Part shown: positions 51,718-60,268 of the stretch, one piece after another
Position numbering within the stretch: position 1 is the first letter of the stretch
Layout of the letters: each line of letters starts with the position of its first letter
Assembly (NCBI GenBank): GCA_018821305.1
Contig: JAHJMN010000077.1
Span: forward strand, 1-60,268
DNA: 60,268 bases
Source: Myxococcota bacterium
GTDB taxonomy: Bacteria > Myxococcota_A > Polyangia > HGW-17
Direction: 5' to 3'
The notes under the pieces: model-generated
Databases searched by the model: none
What the model was told of the DNA's origin: nothing
Seen by the model: only the letters and a program-made list of their open reading frames with translations
Made by a program: the position numbers and the translations under genes

Positions 51718-52926
51718 ATGAATCTGCCGGTTAAAAAAAGCAGAGGAATATTAATGATATATACATTTATTGTATTGTCTTCCCTGTTTGTTTTTTCAAC
51801 TTGTAGTGAATTTAAAGAAATTATCTCTACTCCTGATGATAAGCTTGCTAAGAAAAAAATCTGGGAAGGTAATCCTTATGAAGAATGGGAAGTCACCACT
51901 TTTGTTTACCCCGTGATTCCCTGGGTTTTGACGCCATCAGGGATTGTTGCCCTTGAAGGTTCTTATGAAAAAAATATTTTTCGTCCGGAAAAAGTGATGC
52001 TTCTGGATCTGGAAGATGGAAAAGTAATCTGGAGAAAGGCCTGGAAACCGGTTTATGAAGATACAATATGGAATTCTCGAAGCCTCATTGTGTCCGACTG
52101 GAAGCGTATACTGACTCATGCTCAAGGTGATATTCTTAGATTTACTAATCTTGCAAAGGGGGAAGACATTTGGAACAGGCCTGCCTGCAGTGTCGGTGCC
52201 CTTGATAAAGAATTTGCCGCAGGATGGTGTATGGAAAGATTGGCTTTGATTGATCCGGAATCGGGGAAAATAACAAAAAATATCAGAATAAATATCACAC
52301 CTTCTGAGCTGCACTTTGTTGACAGTAATCTCCTTATTGCAGATAAAACCGGCGCTCTTTATCGTTTCAACATCAATGAAGAGAAACTTACCTATCTTGA
52401 GTATGGTAAAAAAATAATAACGATATATATAAATAAATCTGATATATACGTTTTTTCCCAAACAGGAGATGATTATTTCATTGAAAAACTGATCGTTGAA
52501 AAATTCAGCACAAAAGTTGTCTGGTCTCGACCCCTGAGTCTAAAGCCGGAAAATTATTGGCTCCACACTTTAAATAATGGAGTTATCTATCCTGCTGGTT
52601 TTGATTGTATTGCTTTTGATAATTTTAAAGGTGAAACTCTATGGACAAGTTGTGGCGTAAATACGAAAAACCCTCCATCATGGGATGATAACGGGCTTTA
52701 CATGTTGTCTTCCCGGGTGATGCCGGATTCGGAAAGACCACTTCTTTTTATAGACATTGAAAACGGTCTTCAGACTACCTTATTTAAAAATACTAACGAC
52801 GGAAGCGTAGCAACATTCATGGCATCATGGATTGTTCCCGGTGCTGCAATAAATGGACTCATCTATTGTATCCGGGCGAAAAACCGTATTTTCAGTCTTC
52901 GTATTGCTGCTGCGGTTTCAAACTGA
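51718..52926 (+). CDS. lipoprotein, probable beta-propeller
   Basis: 402 residues. A lipoprotein signal (LMIYTFIVLSSLFVFSTC; lipobox Cys near 29) is followed by repeated sheets of the PQQ/quinoprotein-like type, such as VMLLDLEDGKVIWRKAW, ICIAFDNFKGETLWTSC-like FDNFKGETLWTS and RPLLFIDIENGLQTTLF. No enzyme residues are evident, so a scaffold or BamB-like envelope role is possible. The family is not recognised beyond the fold guess. An internal ATG (residue 13) is an alternative start; AAGG before the first one is weak. Confidence 0.65.
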   Translation: MNLPVKKSRGILMIYTFIVLSSLFVFSTCSEFKEIISTPDDKLAKKKIWEGNPYEEWEVTTFVYPVIPWVLTPSGIVALEGSYEKNIFRPEKVMLLDLEDGKVIWRKAWKPVYEDTIWNSRSLIVSDWKRILTHAQGDILRFTNLAKGEDIWNRPACSVGALDKEFAAGWCMERLALIDPESGKITKNIRINITPSELHFVDSNLLIADKTGALYRFNINEEKLTYLEYGKKIITIYINKSDIYVFSQTGDDYFIEKLIVEKFSTKVVWSRPLSLKPENYWLHTLNNGVIYPAGFDCIAFDNFKGETLWTSCGVNTKNPPSWDDNGLYMLSSRVMPDSERPLLFIDIENGLQTTLFKNTNDGSVATFMASWIVPGAAINGLIYCIRAKNRIFSLRIAAAVSN

Positions 52927-53067
52927 TTTTTTTCCTTTTTACGGAATTAAAATACCTGTATTATACTCAACAATCCTGATTGGGCGTTTTAAATAAATGC
53001 CTGAAAATTATTATAATCAGGAATCGTAAAAACGGGAGACATATCCTCCCTGAAAAGCAGGTAATTT

Positions 53068-54393
53068 ATGGACAGTAAATTAGATAATGCATCAAAGCCC
53101 TATGAAATATCGAAAAAACTTCACGAATTCTATCGTGGAAAAATCGAGGTTACACCCAGGTGCGTAATCCGGGATCTGAATGATTTTTCCTACTGGTATA
53201 CACCGGGGGTTGCGCAGCCCTGTATGGAAATTCACGCAGATCCGCGAAATGCTCGAAAGTACACAAATCGATCAAATATGGTAGCAGTTGTAAGTGACGG
53301 AACGAGAGTCTTAGGTCTTGGGAATATAGGCCCACTTGCAGGATTGCCGGTTATGGAAGGAAAGGCACTCATTTTCAAGTATCTCGGTGGCGTTGACGCT
53401 TTTCCTCTTGTAATCAATGTGCATTCTGTAAGAGAAATTGTAGATTTTGTAAAAGCTGTCTCTCCTTCGTTTGGTGGAATAAATTTGGAAGATATAGAAA
53501 CACCAAAATGTTTTCATGTTCTTGATGCTCTTCGCGATGAACTTGATATACCTGTATGGCATGATGATCGACAAGGAACGGCAACAATTATTCTCGCGGG
53601 AGTTTTCAGTTCTCTTAAGTTGAAAAACCTGAAAATAGAAGATGCAAAATTCGTACTTTTCGGAGCAGGTGCATCAAACCTTGCGGTAGCTGATCTGCTG
53701 GAAGTTTCCGGTGCGGATCCGGGAAACATTGTTTTACTTGATAAATCAGGAATACTGAATAAGAACTCCATTCAGGACCCTGATAACCCATTTAAAAATA
53801 AATGGTCCCAAATAAGCAATAAAACACAGCTAAGTGGCGGACTTGACGATGCACTGAAAGGGGCCAACTTTCTGATTGCTCTTTCAACGCCAGGGCCTGA
53901 TATTATAAAATCTCATCAGATCGCATTGATGGATAAGGATCCGGCGGTTTTTGCCTGTGCAAACCCGGTACCGGAAATCTGGCCATGGGTTGCAAAAGAA
54001 GCGGGAGCTTTTATTACAGCTACAGGTCGTAGTGATTTTGAGAATCAACTGAATAACTCTATGGTATTTCCCGGAATGTTCCGCGGTGCCCTTGATTGCG
54101 GTGCCAGGAAAATTACCGATGACATGTGTGTTACAGCGGCTCAGGCCATTTCAGGACGGGCGGAAGAACTCGGGCTTGACCCCGGTCACATTGTTCCGAC
54201 AATGGAAGATGATGAAACACATGTACGAGTTGCCGTAGCTGCGGCAAAACACGCTATGGAACTTGGTCTAGCTGAATTCCCAAACTCTCTTGAATATTTT
54301 GAAGAATCAGCCCGGGCGCATATCAGTCATGCAAAGAAAACGGTTAAAACCCTCATGCAGCAGGAAATTATAAGAAAGCCACCGGAAATATAG
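53068..54393 (+). CDS. malic enzyme
   Basis: 441 residues, the single-domain bacterial NAD(P)-malic enzyme without a phosphotransacetylase tail. It decarboxylates malate to pyruvate. Seen are SYWYTPGVAQPC, SDGTRVLGLGNIGPLAGLPV, the metal/substrate segment GINLEDIETPKCF, the WHDDRQGTA motif and the nucleotide loop FGAGASNLAVADLL. Before the start are hairpins CCTGA/TCAGG (53000-53021) and GGGAG/CTCCC (53034-53050), the latter ending close to the AGCAGG ribosome site. The gene appears to stand alone. Confidence 0.93.
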   Translation: MDSKLDNASKPYEISKKLHEFYRGKIEVTPRCVIRDLNDFSYWYTPGVAQPCMEIHADPRNARKYTNRSNMVAVVSDGTRVLGLGNIGPLAGLPVMEGKALIFKYLGGVDAFPLVINVHSVREIVDFVKAVSPSFGGINLEDIETPKCFHVLDALRDELDIPVWHDDRQGTATIILAGVFSSLKLKNLKIEDAKFVLFGAGASNLAVADLLEVSGADPGNIVLLDKSGILNKNSIQDPDNPFKNKWSQISNKTQLSGGLDDALKGANFLIALSTPGPDIIKSHQIALMDKDPAVFACANPVPEIWPWVAKEAGAFITATGRSDFENQLNNSMVFPGMFRGALDCGARKITDDMCVTAAQAISGRAEELGLDPGHIVPTMEDDETHVRVAVAAAKHAMELGLAEFPNSLEYFEESARAHISHAKKTVKTLMQQEIIRKPPEI

Positions 54394-54535
54394 ATTGTGT
54401 TTTTAATGGTTTCGTCGTTTTTTGATTCAGGATTCGCAATGTTGCCACAGTGAAACGGCAATAAGGGACATGAACATTGTAGATTTTTTCCTTGAATTTC
54501 GCTCCCATGACATTTATTCAGGGTGGTGATAAAAT

Positions 54536-54640
54536 TAGACCGCTTCCTGAATAAAAGGATCGAAATTAAAATAAGGTAATTGTTAAATTGAATGATATTT
54601 TAAAAATTCAGCACAATCGTGTTACTCAGGAAGCGGTTTA
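54536..54640 (+). repeat. family B repeat, full subtype with perfect paired ends (copy 3)
   Basis: Left end TAGACCGCTTCCTGA (54536-54550), right end TCAGGAAGCGGTTTA (54626-54640): 13 of 15 positions pair as Watson-Crick, the others being G-T or unpaired at the tip. Internal AAAAGGATCGAAAT and AAATTGAATGATATTTT match 18545-18648. It lies 37 bases before metG. Confidence 0.85.
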
Positions 54641-54677
54641 GCTGTTTTACGGCGGATATTTTTTTCAGGAGTTAAGT

Positions 54678-56702
54678 ATGTCGAAAATTCTTGTTACCAG
54701 TGCTCTTCCCTATGCAAATGGGGATATTCATATAGGCCATCTTGTTGAATATATTCAATCTGATATTTTTGTACGTTTTTTAAAATCTGTTGGGGAAGAT
54801 GCTGTTTATATGTGTGCCAGTGATACTCATGGTACACCTATAGAAATAAATGCTCGCAAACAGGGAATTTCCCCGGAAGAAATGGTTGCACGCTTTAATG
54901 ACGCCCATTTCCGCGATTTCTCAGGGTTTCAGATAAATTTTGATCGGTTTTATACAACACACAGCGATGAAACCCGCATTCATGCCGAGAATATATTCAA
55001 TAAACTTAAGGAAAAAGATCTTATTGAAGTAAAAGATGTTGATCAGTTTTATTGTGACCACGACCAACGTTTTCTTCCAGATCGTTTTGTTCGTGGAATA
55101 TGTCCTCGATGCAACGCTCTGGATCAGTATGGAGACAGTTGCGAAAAATGTGGGGCAACCTACGAACCACTGGATATAAAAGAACCGCGCTGCAGCATCT
55201 GTTCTAATACTCCCGTTGTAAAAACATCACGACATTATTTCGTAATTCTCGAAAAATGTCGTCCTGTTATTGAAGAATGGGTGAAGCAAAAAGAGCATCT
55301 GGCAGATGATGTAAGATCCTGGCTTGAAAAAAACTTTCTGTCCGGTGAACTCAGACCCTGGGATATCAGCAGAGATGCTCCCTACTTTGGTTTTCGCATT
55401 CCCGGTGAGGAAAACAAATATTTTTATGTCTGGATGGATGCTCCTGTGGGCTATATTGGAACTACTCAGAAATTCTGTGATGAAAACAAATTGGATTTTT
55501 CATCATACTGGGATCAGAACTCGGATAGCGTAATTTATCACATTATCGGCAAGGATATCACCTACTTTCATACGCTATTCTGGCCAGCAATGCTGAATTA
55601 CGGCGGTTATCGCATGCCATCTCGCGTTCATATTCATGGTTTTCTGACGGTAAACGGGGAAAAAATGTCCAAAAGCCGCGGTACCAGTGTAAAAGCAAAA
55701 ACGTATCTTGAACACCTTGATCCTCAGTATCTCCGTTTTTATTATGCTTCAAAACTTGGTCCAACCATGGATGACATTGACCTTAATCTTGAGGAATTCC
55801 GGCTTCGTGTTAATGCTGAACTTATAAATAAAATAACAAATCTTGCAAGCAGATCCATGGGAATCATAAATAAAAAACTGGATTCTGTTACGGGTATTCC
55901 TGATGAAGGATGCCGTGAAATAGTTGCAGATGCACTTTCCCGGGTGGAAAACATAAAAAATTATTACCGTTCTTTTGAATTTTCCAAAGCAGTGCGTGAA
56001 ATCTGCATTATTGCGGAAAATGCCAATCGTTATCTGCAGGATACGGAACCCTTCCGCTATACAGTTTCAGATCCTGAAAAAGCCCGCAGCATAATTACTT
56101 CTGCTCTTGGGCTTTTAAAAGGAATAGCTATTTTACTGGGCCCTGTAATTCCAGTTTTTAAAATGAAAGTTGAAAAAATGCTGGGAGCGTCCAGAGTTTG
56201 GGATTTCTCAGATCTGGATTTCATGCTCGAAAGCGGAATAAAACTTGGCGAATTTGAACGCCTTGCCGAACGTGTCGAAGAAGATAAAGTAAACGCTATA
56301 ATTGCACAGACTGCTACCGAAGCCGCATTGCAGGCTGCGCCTACTGTTGAATTGCCTCCATTAAGGGAAGAAATCACATATGATGATTTTGCAAAACTTG
56401 ATTTGCGTGCAGGAAAAATCATCGAAGCTGAGGAAGTCAAAGGAGCCGGTAAACTCCTTCGTCTCACAGTGGATATCGGTATCGGAAAACGAAATGTATT
56501 TGCTGGAATTAAAGCTCACTTTAATCCGGCAGATCTTATCGGAAAAACTGTTATAGTATGCGCAAATCTGGCTCCGCGTAAAATGAAATTCGGCGTATCA
56601 GAGGCCATGGTACTTGCGTGTGAAGATCCCGAAGGTCATCTTGGACTTCTTATTCCTACCTTCGGAGATAAAACCTTCCATCCTGGAAGTCAGGTAAGTT
56701 GA
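54678..56702 (+). CDS. metG: methionyl-tRNA synthetase
   Basis: 674 residues, the long bacterial form. The HIGH motif is in NGDIHIGHLVEY, the zinc knuckle has CPRC, CEKC and CSIC (about 149-178), and KMSKS is in GEKMSKSRGT. Residues about 570-674 are the C-terminal tRNA-binding (EMAP/Trbp111-like) domain that dimerises, with DFAKLDLRAGKII. AGGAG lies before the ATG. A family B repeat lies immediately upstream. Confidence 0.97.
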   Translation: MSKILVTSALPYANGDIHIGHLVEYIQSDIFVRFLKSVGEDAVYMCASDTHGTPIEINARKQGISPEEMVARFNDAHFRDFSGFQINFDRFYTTHSDETRIHAENIFNKLKEKDLIEVKDVDQFYCDHDQRFLPDRFVRGICPRCNALDQYGDSCEKCGATYEPLDIKEPRCSICSNTPVVKTSRHYFVILEKCRPVIEEWVKQKEHLADDVRSWLEKNFLSGELRPWDISRDAPYFGFRIPGEENKYFYVWMDAPVGYIGTTQKFCDENKLDFSSYWDQNSDSVIYHIIGKDITYFHTLFWPAMLNYGGYRMPSRVHIHGFLTVNGEKMSKSRGTSVKAKTYLEHLDPQYLRFYYASKLGPTMDDIDLNLEEFRLRVNAELINKITNLASRSMGIINKKLDSVTGIPDEGCREIVADALSRVENIKNYYRSFEFSKAVREICIIAENANRYLQDTEPFRYTVSDPEKARSIITSALGLLKGIAILLGPVIPVFKMKVEKMLGASRVWDFSDLDFMLESGIKLGEFERLAERVEEDKVNAIIAQTATEAALQAAPTVELPPLREEITYDDFAKLDLRAGKIIEAEEVKGAGKLLRLTVDIGIGKRNVFAGIKAHFNPADLIGKTVIVCANLAPRKMKFGVSEAMVLACEDPEGHLGLLIPTFGDKTFHPGSQVS

Positions 56703-56711
56703 GGTGCAGGT

Positions 56712-56948
56712 TTGAACGCTGTTTACTGGCTTATTTTAACATTTTTAACTCTACCAATTCCTTTTTATTTGCTTTCAACCGGTGCATCTGCTGGGCTCAC
56801 GCTGGCCGCCAGTGCGGTCTTTTCCGGTTTAACAGTCTTTTCATCTATTTTAAGTTTTAAACAGAAAAAATATGGCCTCTGGGCCGCCGGCGCAGTCTTT
56901 TTCATGTCCTATCTCCTTATAACCCTCTACTACGTACGCATTTATTGA
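56712..56948 (+). CDS. small membrane protein
   Basis: 78 residues with two to three hydrophobic helices (about 3-22, 26-48, 56-74) and no known family. The start is TTG, with GAGGTGCAGG eight bases before it. It follows metG by nine bases and is probably cotranscribed with it. Confidence 0.6.
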   Translation: MNAVYWLILTFLTLPIPFYLLSTGASAGLTLAASAVFSGLTVFSSILSFKQKKYGLWAAGAVFFMSYLLITLYYVRIY

Positions 56949-57016
56949 TTTTCCGTATTTTTACTTGAATCCTGAAAAAAATATTCAGAATAAAATTTGA
57001 AAAGGAGACAAAATTA

Positions 57017-57712
57017 ATGAGTTGGCCAATAAATGATTTTAAAGCTCTTGAAACAGGTGAAGTCATTATCAGTAATGAAAAACTTCGTTTAAGCACCGTC
57101 GATTGCGGTTTTCTTGAGATGCCGTCGGGAAAACTTATTGCATGCGATCCATTTGTTTTTCTATCAAAAAATGACAATCCTTTTTTCCAGGTTCCCCCGG
57201 GGAAGTACCAGGTTTTAGTGACACTTGCTGATGTTTCAGAAGCTCTTGATGGAAGTCATTTGCGTGAAGCTTATGCTTCACTTATAATCAATCCTGAAGG
57301 AAAAGAGATTACAAGGAAAGTACTTGAATTAACACATGATGGCAAACCGTCAGGTGAAATACTCAATGAAGGTGAATATTTTGGATTCGGTGTTGATGCT
57401 GGAACAGCTTGTTTTACAGATGCTCTTTCAATATCCAGGGCAATGCCTGACGATAAAGAATCAGACTGGAACGATGATATCTTCGACAGTGGAAAAGACG
57501 ATAGTTGGTTTGAAAAGATGGATGACGAAGAACATATTCGCGAAGGTATTGCAAATATTGAGCTTCCATTGGCAACAAAGGGTGAAAATATAATTATTTT
57601 TCATTCCGGATGGGGCGACGGAATGTATCCGGTTGTAGGCGGATATGACTCAAACGGCAATCTGACCGCAGTACACATAGACTTCTTTGTCTTACCCCAG
57701 CCTGAAGCCTGA
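57017..57712 (+). CDS. DUF4241-family protein
   Basis: 231 residues, cytoplasmic, DUF4241. Family marks are GKLIACDPF near 37-45, VPPGKYQVLV, VDAGTACFTDA and IIFHSGWGDGMYPVVGGYDS. An acidic insert (DDKESDWNDDIFDSGKDD) is unusual. Members are widespread and their function is not established; some occur with toxin-immunity genes, but no toxin is recognisable here. AAAGGAG precedes the ATG. Confidence 0.8.
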   Translation: MSWPINDFKALETGEVIISNEKLRLSTVDCGFLEMPSGKLIACDPFVFLSKNDNPFFQVPPGKYQVLVTLADVSEALDGSHLREAYASLIINPEGKEITRKVLELTHDGKPSGEILNEGEYFGFGVDAGTACFTDALSISRAMPDDKESDWNDDIFDSGKDDSWFEKMDDEEHIREGIANIELPLATKGENIIIFHSGWGDGMYPVVGGYDSNGNLTAVHIDFFVLPQPEA

Positions 57713-57790
57713 AACGGCAGTAGAGTTAGACCGATCTAGAGGAAATGCTGTTCGGTTAGTGAAATTTGGAAAGAAATAATTAATAAATAC

Positions 57791-58096
57791 AACATCGTAT
57801 AATAATTACAGGCAGACAGGAAGTCAGGAAAACAGGGACAGGAGCAGGGCGTTTACTTTGAAGGTGAGTGTTTTTGTGGCATAAAGACCGCTTTCGTAAG
57901 CGGTCAAGATCGATTTCAATTCAGTATTTGCGTATACACCTTCAGGAACAAGACCCTGTATCCCTTGCATTCCGCTTTGCGAAATTGCTTGCCTGATTCT
58001 GCTCCTGTTTCTGACTCCCTGAATGTTCTTGCTTTTATTAAAGTATGTTGTTTTTGTTAACAATATCAACTAATACGCCTTAACCGATCAGCATTG
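57791..58096. repeat. fold-back region with family C pieces and a family B-like hairpin
   Basis: CAGGAGCAG (57839-57847) and CTGCTCCTG (57999-58007) face each other 150 bases apart, with further matching words outside. In between lies a perfect 8-bp hairpin GACCGCTT/AAGCGGTC (57886-57905), the family B end sequence closed on itself. Inverted family C words are at 57791-57840 and AACCGATCAGCATTG at 58082-58096. No gene is seen in this 387-base gap. Confidence 0.55.
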
Positions 58097-58099
58097 GGT

Positions 58100-58780
58100 C
58101 TAGAGGGGTTCTTCGCAGGTCAGGTTGTCTGTGCCATCAGGGTCTGCAAAGACTGCAAAAGTAACATTTCCGGATATTGCACTGAGGACTTCAATTTTTC
58201 CATATCTTCCATTTGGAAGTTCAAGAATGTAAACATTCTGTGTCATGTTGAATCCTGCTGTTCCGTTTCCACCATCCTGCCATGTTGTTCCCATTACATA
58301 TTCAGTGCCATCATCTTCAGTAAAAACTGCATCCTGAGGGATAGAGTCAATGTCATAAAAATCAACGGAATTTCCAGCGTTAAAAGCCTTTGTACCATCA
58401 CACAGAACCAGAGCTGGTACCGAACCTGTCTTCAGGATTCCAAAGTGGCAATCCATGATGTTTGAACCGCTGGTAACTTCAATGATGTTTATTTTTTGAA
58501 GGTCAGCATCATGGATGTTTACAACAATTTCAGCGGCATTGCGGGGAGTTGTGTTATTCGTGTTATTTAAATTAGTATTATTCGTATTATTTGAGTTGGT
58601 GTTATTTGTATTATTTAAATTAGTATTATTGGTATTGTTTGTATTCGTGTTGTTGGTGTTATTCGTATTATTTATATTATTGGAATTATTACTGGAATTG
58701 TCATCATCGCATGAGACAACTACTAATGAAACAATAATAACAAGTATCATTTTAAATAAAGAAAATTTAAAAATCGACAT
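58100..58780 (-). CDS. lipoprotein with Asn/Thr-repeat linker
   Basis: About 226 residues. A lipoprotein signal (MSIFKFSLFKMILVIIVSLV ending at SC) is followed by a linker of repeated NNT and NTNNTNLN units, encoded by a tandem array of AATAATACT-like 9-base units (about 58550-58690). The globular domain after it has two or three Cys and no known family. AAGGAGTATTTT lies before the ATG at 58780, chosen over an upstream in-frame start without such a site. Since the units are multiples of three, changes in copy number would alter tether length without shifting frame. A long antisense frame on the plus strand is an artefact of the repeat. Confidence 0.75.
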   Translation of the reverse strand: MSIFKFSLFKMILVIIVSLVVVSCDDDNSSNNSNNINNTNNTNNTNTNNTNNTNLNNTNNTNSNNTNNTNLNNTNNTTPRNAAEIVVNIHDADLQKINIIEVTSGSNIMDCHFGILKTGSVPALVLCDGTKAFNAGNSVDFYDIDSIPQDAVFTEDDGTEYVMGTTWQDGGNGTAGFNMTQNVYILELPNGRYGKIEVLSAISGNVTFAVFADPDGTDNLTCEEPL

Positions 58781-58910
58781 AAAATACTCCTTTTCTATCA
58801 TTAGGATAGCAATTTTACTGATATCGCGTTTTTCAGCATATGACAAGTTTTTAATGAAAATATAAAAATCAGTGGCGAGTATCGTTAAAGGGAATCATAT
58901 CGGTTTTTCG

Positions 58911-58954
58911 TTGACAGCACTGTTCAATGCTCTAAAGTGCCTCCTTTGTGGAGG
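58911..58954 (+). promoter_or_regulatory. thiC upstream elements: possible promoter and a hairpin covering the ribosome site
   Basis: TTGACA at 58911-58916 with a weak TAAAGT 16 bases later (58933-58938) could be the promoter. CCTCC (58940-58944) pairs perfectly with the Shine-Dalgarno GGAGG (58950-58954) around TTTGT. No TPP riboswitch is recognisable. If transcription starts as the promoter implies, the left arm may not be transcribed, so only one of the two proposals may be right. Confidence 0.35.
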
Positions 58955-58960
58955 TGTGCT

Positions 58961-60238
58961 ATGGCAACACAACTTAGTCGTGCGAGAAACGGCGAAATTA
59001 CTGAAGAAATAAAGCAGGTTGCTGCTGATGAAGGTTATGAGCCGGAGTATATTCGTGAGCAGGTAGCTCTTGGTAATATCGTAATTCCTAAAAATAATCA
59101 TCGTTCTTTCCGGGCTGTTGGCATCGGAAAAGGTCTTAGAACAAAGGTTAATGCCAATATAGGTGCTTCAAGCCTCCGAAATCTTGAAAAAGAAGAACTC
59201 AAAAAGCTGGAAACCGCTGTTTTATATGGTGCAGAATCTGTAATGGATCTTTCAACAGGTGGAGATCTCGACGAAATACGTTGTAAAATTATTGAAAATT
59301 CTCCGGTAATGATTGGAACAGTTCCAATTTATGAACTTGCAACCAAGTATGATTATCAGGAATTCAATGGAGAGCTTCTTTTTGAAGTAATTGAGAAACA
59401 GGCAAAGCAGGGTGTTGATTTTATTACGGTTCACTGCGGGATTAACAAACGCACACTGACAGTTATGGATTCAAATCCTTCACCACGCATTGCCGGTATT
59501 GTAAGCCGTGGAGGTTCGCTGCTTGCGGCTTATATAAGTTCAACCGGTAATGAAAACCCGCTTTATGAGCAGTTTGACAGGCTTTGCGCTATTTGTTTTG
59601 AGCATGATGTCACTTTAAGTCTTGGGGACGGTTTCAGACCCGGGGCATTAGCTGATGCTTCAGATTCGGGGCAGATTGCGGAACTTATGGTTCTCGGTGA
59701 ACTTACGATGCGCGCCCGGGAAATGGGTGTACAGGTGATGATCGAAGGTCCGGGGCATGTTCCCCTGGATCAGATTGAATCCAATGTAGTCCTTGAAAAA
59801 CGCCTATGTCATGGAGCTCCGTTTTACGTACTGGGGCCATTAGTGACGGATGTGGCTCCTGGATATGACCACATTACTTCCGCCATTGGTGGAGCCATGG
59901 CAGCGGCCTTCGGGGTTGATTTTCTGTGTTATGTCACCCCGGCGGAACATCTTCGACTTCCCGATGTTCATGATGTTCGTGAAGGCGTTATTGCAAGTAA
60001 AATTGCAGCACATGCAGGTGATATTGTTAAGAAAGTTCCCGGTGCTTTCGAGTGGGATAAGGCTATGAGTCGGGCCCGGAAAAAACTCGACTGGGAAGCC
60101 ATGTTTTCCCTTGCGATTGATCCTGTGAAAGCCCGCAGTTACAAAATGGAAAGTGAAGCCTCCTCCGAGGACGTCTGCACTATGTGTGGAAAACTCTGCG
60201 CCGTCCGTACGGATTCCGAAAGAAAAAAACACAAATAA
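58961..60238 (+). CDS. thiC: phosphomethylpyrimidine synthase ThiC
   Basis: About 425 residues. It converts aminoimidazole ribotide into the pyrimidine of thiamine with a 4Fe-4S cluster and SAM. Family marks: [46 protein letters not shown] and [14 protein letters not shown]. The C-terminal cluster motif is C406-x2-C409-x3-C413 (CTMCGKLC), spaced one residue shorter than the CxxCxxxxC of the E. coli type. The short overall length matches the form lacking the extra N-terminal region. ATG 58961 is chosen for GGAGG six bases before it. The rest of the thiamine pathway is not in the window. Confidence 0.95.
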   Translation: MATQLSRARNGEITEEIKQVAADEGYEPEYIREQVALGNIVIPKNNHRSFRAVGIGKGLRTKVNANIGASSLRNLEKEELKKLETAVLYGAESVMDLSTGGDLDEIRCKIIENSPVMIGTVPIYELATKYDYQEFNGELLFEVIEKQAKQGVDFITVHCGINKRTLTVMDSNPSPRIAGIVSRGGSLLAAYISSTGNENPLYEQFDRLCAICFEHDVTLSLGDGFRPGALADASDSGQIAELMVLGELTMRAREMGVQVMIEGPGHVPLDQIESNVVLEKRLCHGAPFYVLGPLVTDVAPGYDHITSAIGGAMAAAFGVDFLCYVTPAEHLRLPDVHDVREGVIASKIAAHAGDIVKKVPGAFEWDKAMSRARKKLDWEAMFSLAIDPVKARSYKMESEASSEDVCTMCGKLCAVRTDSERKKHK

Positions 60239-60268
60239 GTTTTAAAAATAATCTATATAAAAAAAATA

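Noticed and set aside
2295-58096. Insertion sequences or CRISPR repeats as source of the short repeats
   Set aside because: No transposase or Cas gene is present, units are palindromic and irregularly spaced, and there are no unique spacers of constant length.
58515-58865. 116-codon plus-strand frame with Val/Leu/Phe repeats
   Set aside because: It is the antisense reading of the Asn/Thr repeat array; the minus-strand frame has a lipoprotein signal and a ribosome site.
58781-58960. TPP riboswitch before thiC
   Set aside because: The conserved CTGAGA and the paired stems of the THI element are not seen, and the leader is too short.

Overview
The window is AT-rich bacterial chromosome from a Gram-negative cell. 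Several proteins carry lipoprotein or periplasmic signal sequences, and there is a ClpXP/Lon/trigger factor cluster, FtsK, a MATE pump and a CpaF-type ATPase. The TPR protein with a peptidase-like tail and the Asn/Thr-linker lipoprotein recall deltaproteobacterial and myxobacterial-type lineages. That placement is an inference from general resemblance, not a search. Gene density is high. No transposase, integrase, phage gene, CRISPR array or tRNA was found.

Layout. 1-475: the 3' part of a 5S rRNA gene, a terminator, and a second 5S copy cut off by an interspersed repeat. 561-4820: an acetyltransferase-deacetylase fusion, then an amidase with its TetR regulator and a perfect 40-bp palindromic operator. 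5005-10574: a small exported protein, then a three-gene membrane operon (SpoIIE-type phosphatase, exported TPR protein, periplasmic binding-protein-like protein). 10967-13997: ftsK and a hypothetical gene. 14296-28866: an OFA-type transporter, orphan CpaF ATPase, class III aminotransferase, MATE pump, lipoprotein, TPR protein, flavodoxin-like reductase, an ABC-F/SEC-C gene pair and an AraC-type regulator.

29023-36325: the centrepiece, a tightly overlapping minus-strand operon holding every step from DAHP synthesis to prephenate. Gene order nearly follows the pathway: U32 hydroxylase-family protein, aroF, aroB, aroD-aroE fusion, aroA, aroK, aroC-chorismate mutase fusion. U32-family RNA hydroxylation in E. 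coli (TrhP, RlhA) is known to depend on prephenate, the end product of this operon, so the leading gene may be functionally tied to the rest.

36476-45843: a HAD phosphatase, then minus-strand tig, clpP, clpX, lon, a CCA/poly(A) nucleotidyltransferase and a methyltransferase. 46501-60238: ugd-gltX, a FecCD/BtuC-type permease with its ATPase, ssb, a lipoprotein, malic enzyme, metG, a small membrane protein, a DUF4241 protein, an Asn/Thr-repeat lipoprotein and thiC.

Intergenic DNA is unusually structured. At least two families of short palindromic repeats are scattered through the gaps. Family A is built around TGTCCTGA and folds as a hairpin plus a three-way junction. Family B is about 104 bp, has TAGACCGCTT ends, and its two arms change together between copies. 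They often abut genes, and in two places family A supplies the stop codon. The ugd leader carries interleaved inverted repeats (A-B-A'-B') that resemble a switch, and the leaders of the shikimate operon and thiC each have a hairpin that buries the ribosome binding site.
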